NCBI GenBank assembly: GCA_951640165.1
Contig: OX621259.1
Location: 1,798,001 to 1,862,000, forward strand
DNA from: Pseudoips prasinana
Taxonomy: Eukaryota; Arthropoda; Insecta; Lepidoptera; Nolidae
Reading direction: 5' to 3'
Length of the DNA stretch: 64,000 nucleotides
The translations under genes were made by a program, and so were the position numbers. Below the pieces are notes generated by a model. It had not been told where the DNA came from, did not search any database, and was given only the letters and a program-made list of their open reading frames with translations. Below, piece by piece: positions 63,561 through 64,000 of this stretch (position 1 is its first letter; each line of letters begins with the position of its first letter).

Positions 63561-64000
63561 CAGGTGAGAGATGAAACACGTGAGATGAGTCTGACAGACC
63601 CCTCCGCCCAGCCCCCCTCCCCCAAGGCGGAGGACATCCATGCAGGATTTCCCATCCCGGAAAAAACTAAAAAATTTCGCCCAGGTTGATCCGTGGAACC
63701 TCTATTAGACTTTTATTTATAATTTATTAAATTTAATATATAGTTATTGTTTCTTAAACGATGTAATGCGCTTTTCACTCGCGCTACGGGAATTTTCATG
63801 ATTATTTGTTTTGCAATTTGGGATAAATCTATTAAACTGGGTGTTTCTTTGTGGTGTTCTATAATAGTTCTTCGTACAAACATTCATCGATGCTTAGTAG
63901 CTAGAAAAGGTGGGAAGAACTATATATACCTATATACGTATATTTCGAGTTTAGTTTAAGAAGGCGCCTAATGGTCCAACCACACCAAACGGCCCGCATC
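63561..64000. other. Unassigned sequence at the window end
   Basis: A GC-rich part (63560-63660, runs of C and G) gives way to AT-rich DNA. I recognise no gene; a continuing LINE may lie here. Confidence 0.3.

Overview
This window looks like nuclear DNA of a moth or butterfly (Lepidoptera). The evidence is the repeats: several tRNA-derived SINE families, short RTE-like tails opening with CTAGCTGTGCCCC, and Jockey/CR1, RTE and R1-type LINE 3' ends, all of which I know from lepidopteran genomes. Base composition is AT-rich. I find no convincing complete host gene. Two short GC-rich exon-like pieces (2651-2747 and 3641-3748), a CpG-rich patch (14070-14290) and a minus-strand core promoter with a splice donor (20088-20482) are the only possible non-transposon signals. 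The window is best read as a gene-poor intergenic, intronic or heterochromatic block built by repeated nested insertion.

Layout. 1-7300: RTE-like tails, a 524-bp inverted-repeat element with CpG-rich ends (1011-1534), a LINE reverse transcriptase remnant (3779-4459), LINE 3' ends and MITEs. 7339-9698: a tandem array of a 273-bp unit derived from an RTE-like tail, with a two-unit higher-order period. 9920-13237: a pogo/Tigger-type DNA transposon with perfect 23-bp terminal repeats, TA target duplication, two visible introns and a PHD-like C-terminus, broken by one stop and one frameshift. 13.6-23.5 kb: SINEs, a diverged duplication with a period near 0.73 kb, a SINE with a strong strand-specific A-to-G pattern (19757-19994), and a candidate promoter. 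23.8-24.8 kb and 31.7-34.3 kb: two copies of a non-LTR retrotransposon whose protein joins a YLDD reverse transcriptase to a CCHC finger and a restriction-like endonuclease. 27879-29687: an unfamiliar element with inverted repeats of about 170 bp, a decayed coding segment and a tRNA-like sequence. 34.7-59.7 kb: SINEs, palindromic MITEs, LINE tails, a 185-bp composite repeat in three copies, and perfect hairpins. 59.9-63.6 kb: fragments of at least four LINEs, one inserted inside the coding sequence of another.

No genes act together as a pathway here. The biology is that of mobile elements: pol III SINE promoters, target-primed reverse transcription (5' truncation, target duplications, A-rich or microsatellite tails), cut-and-paste transposition, and later local tandem and inverted duplication. 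The most promising observations are the probable ADAR-edited SINE, the long-inverted-repeat element at 27.9-29.7 kb, two inverted-repeat elements that share a core but not their ends, and the cluster of perfect palindromes with very short spacers. All alignments were made by eye; family names are from memory of conserved motifs.
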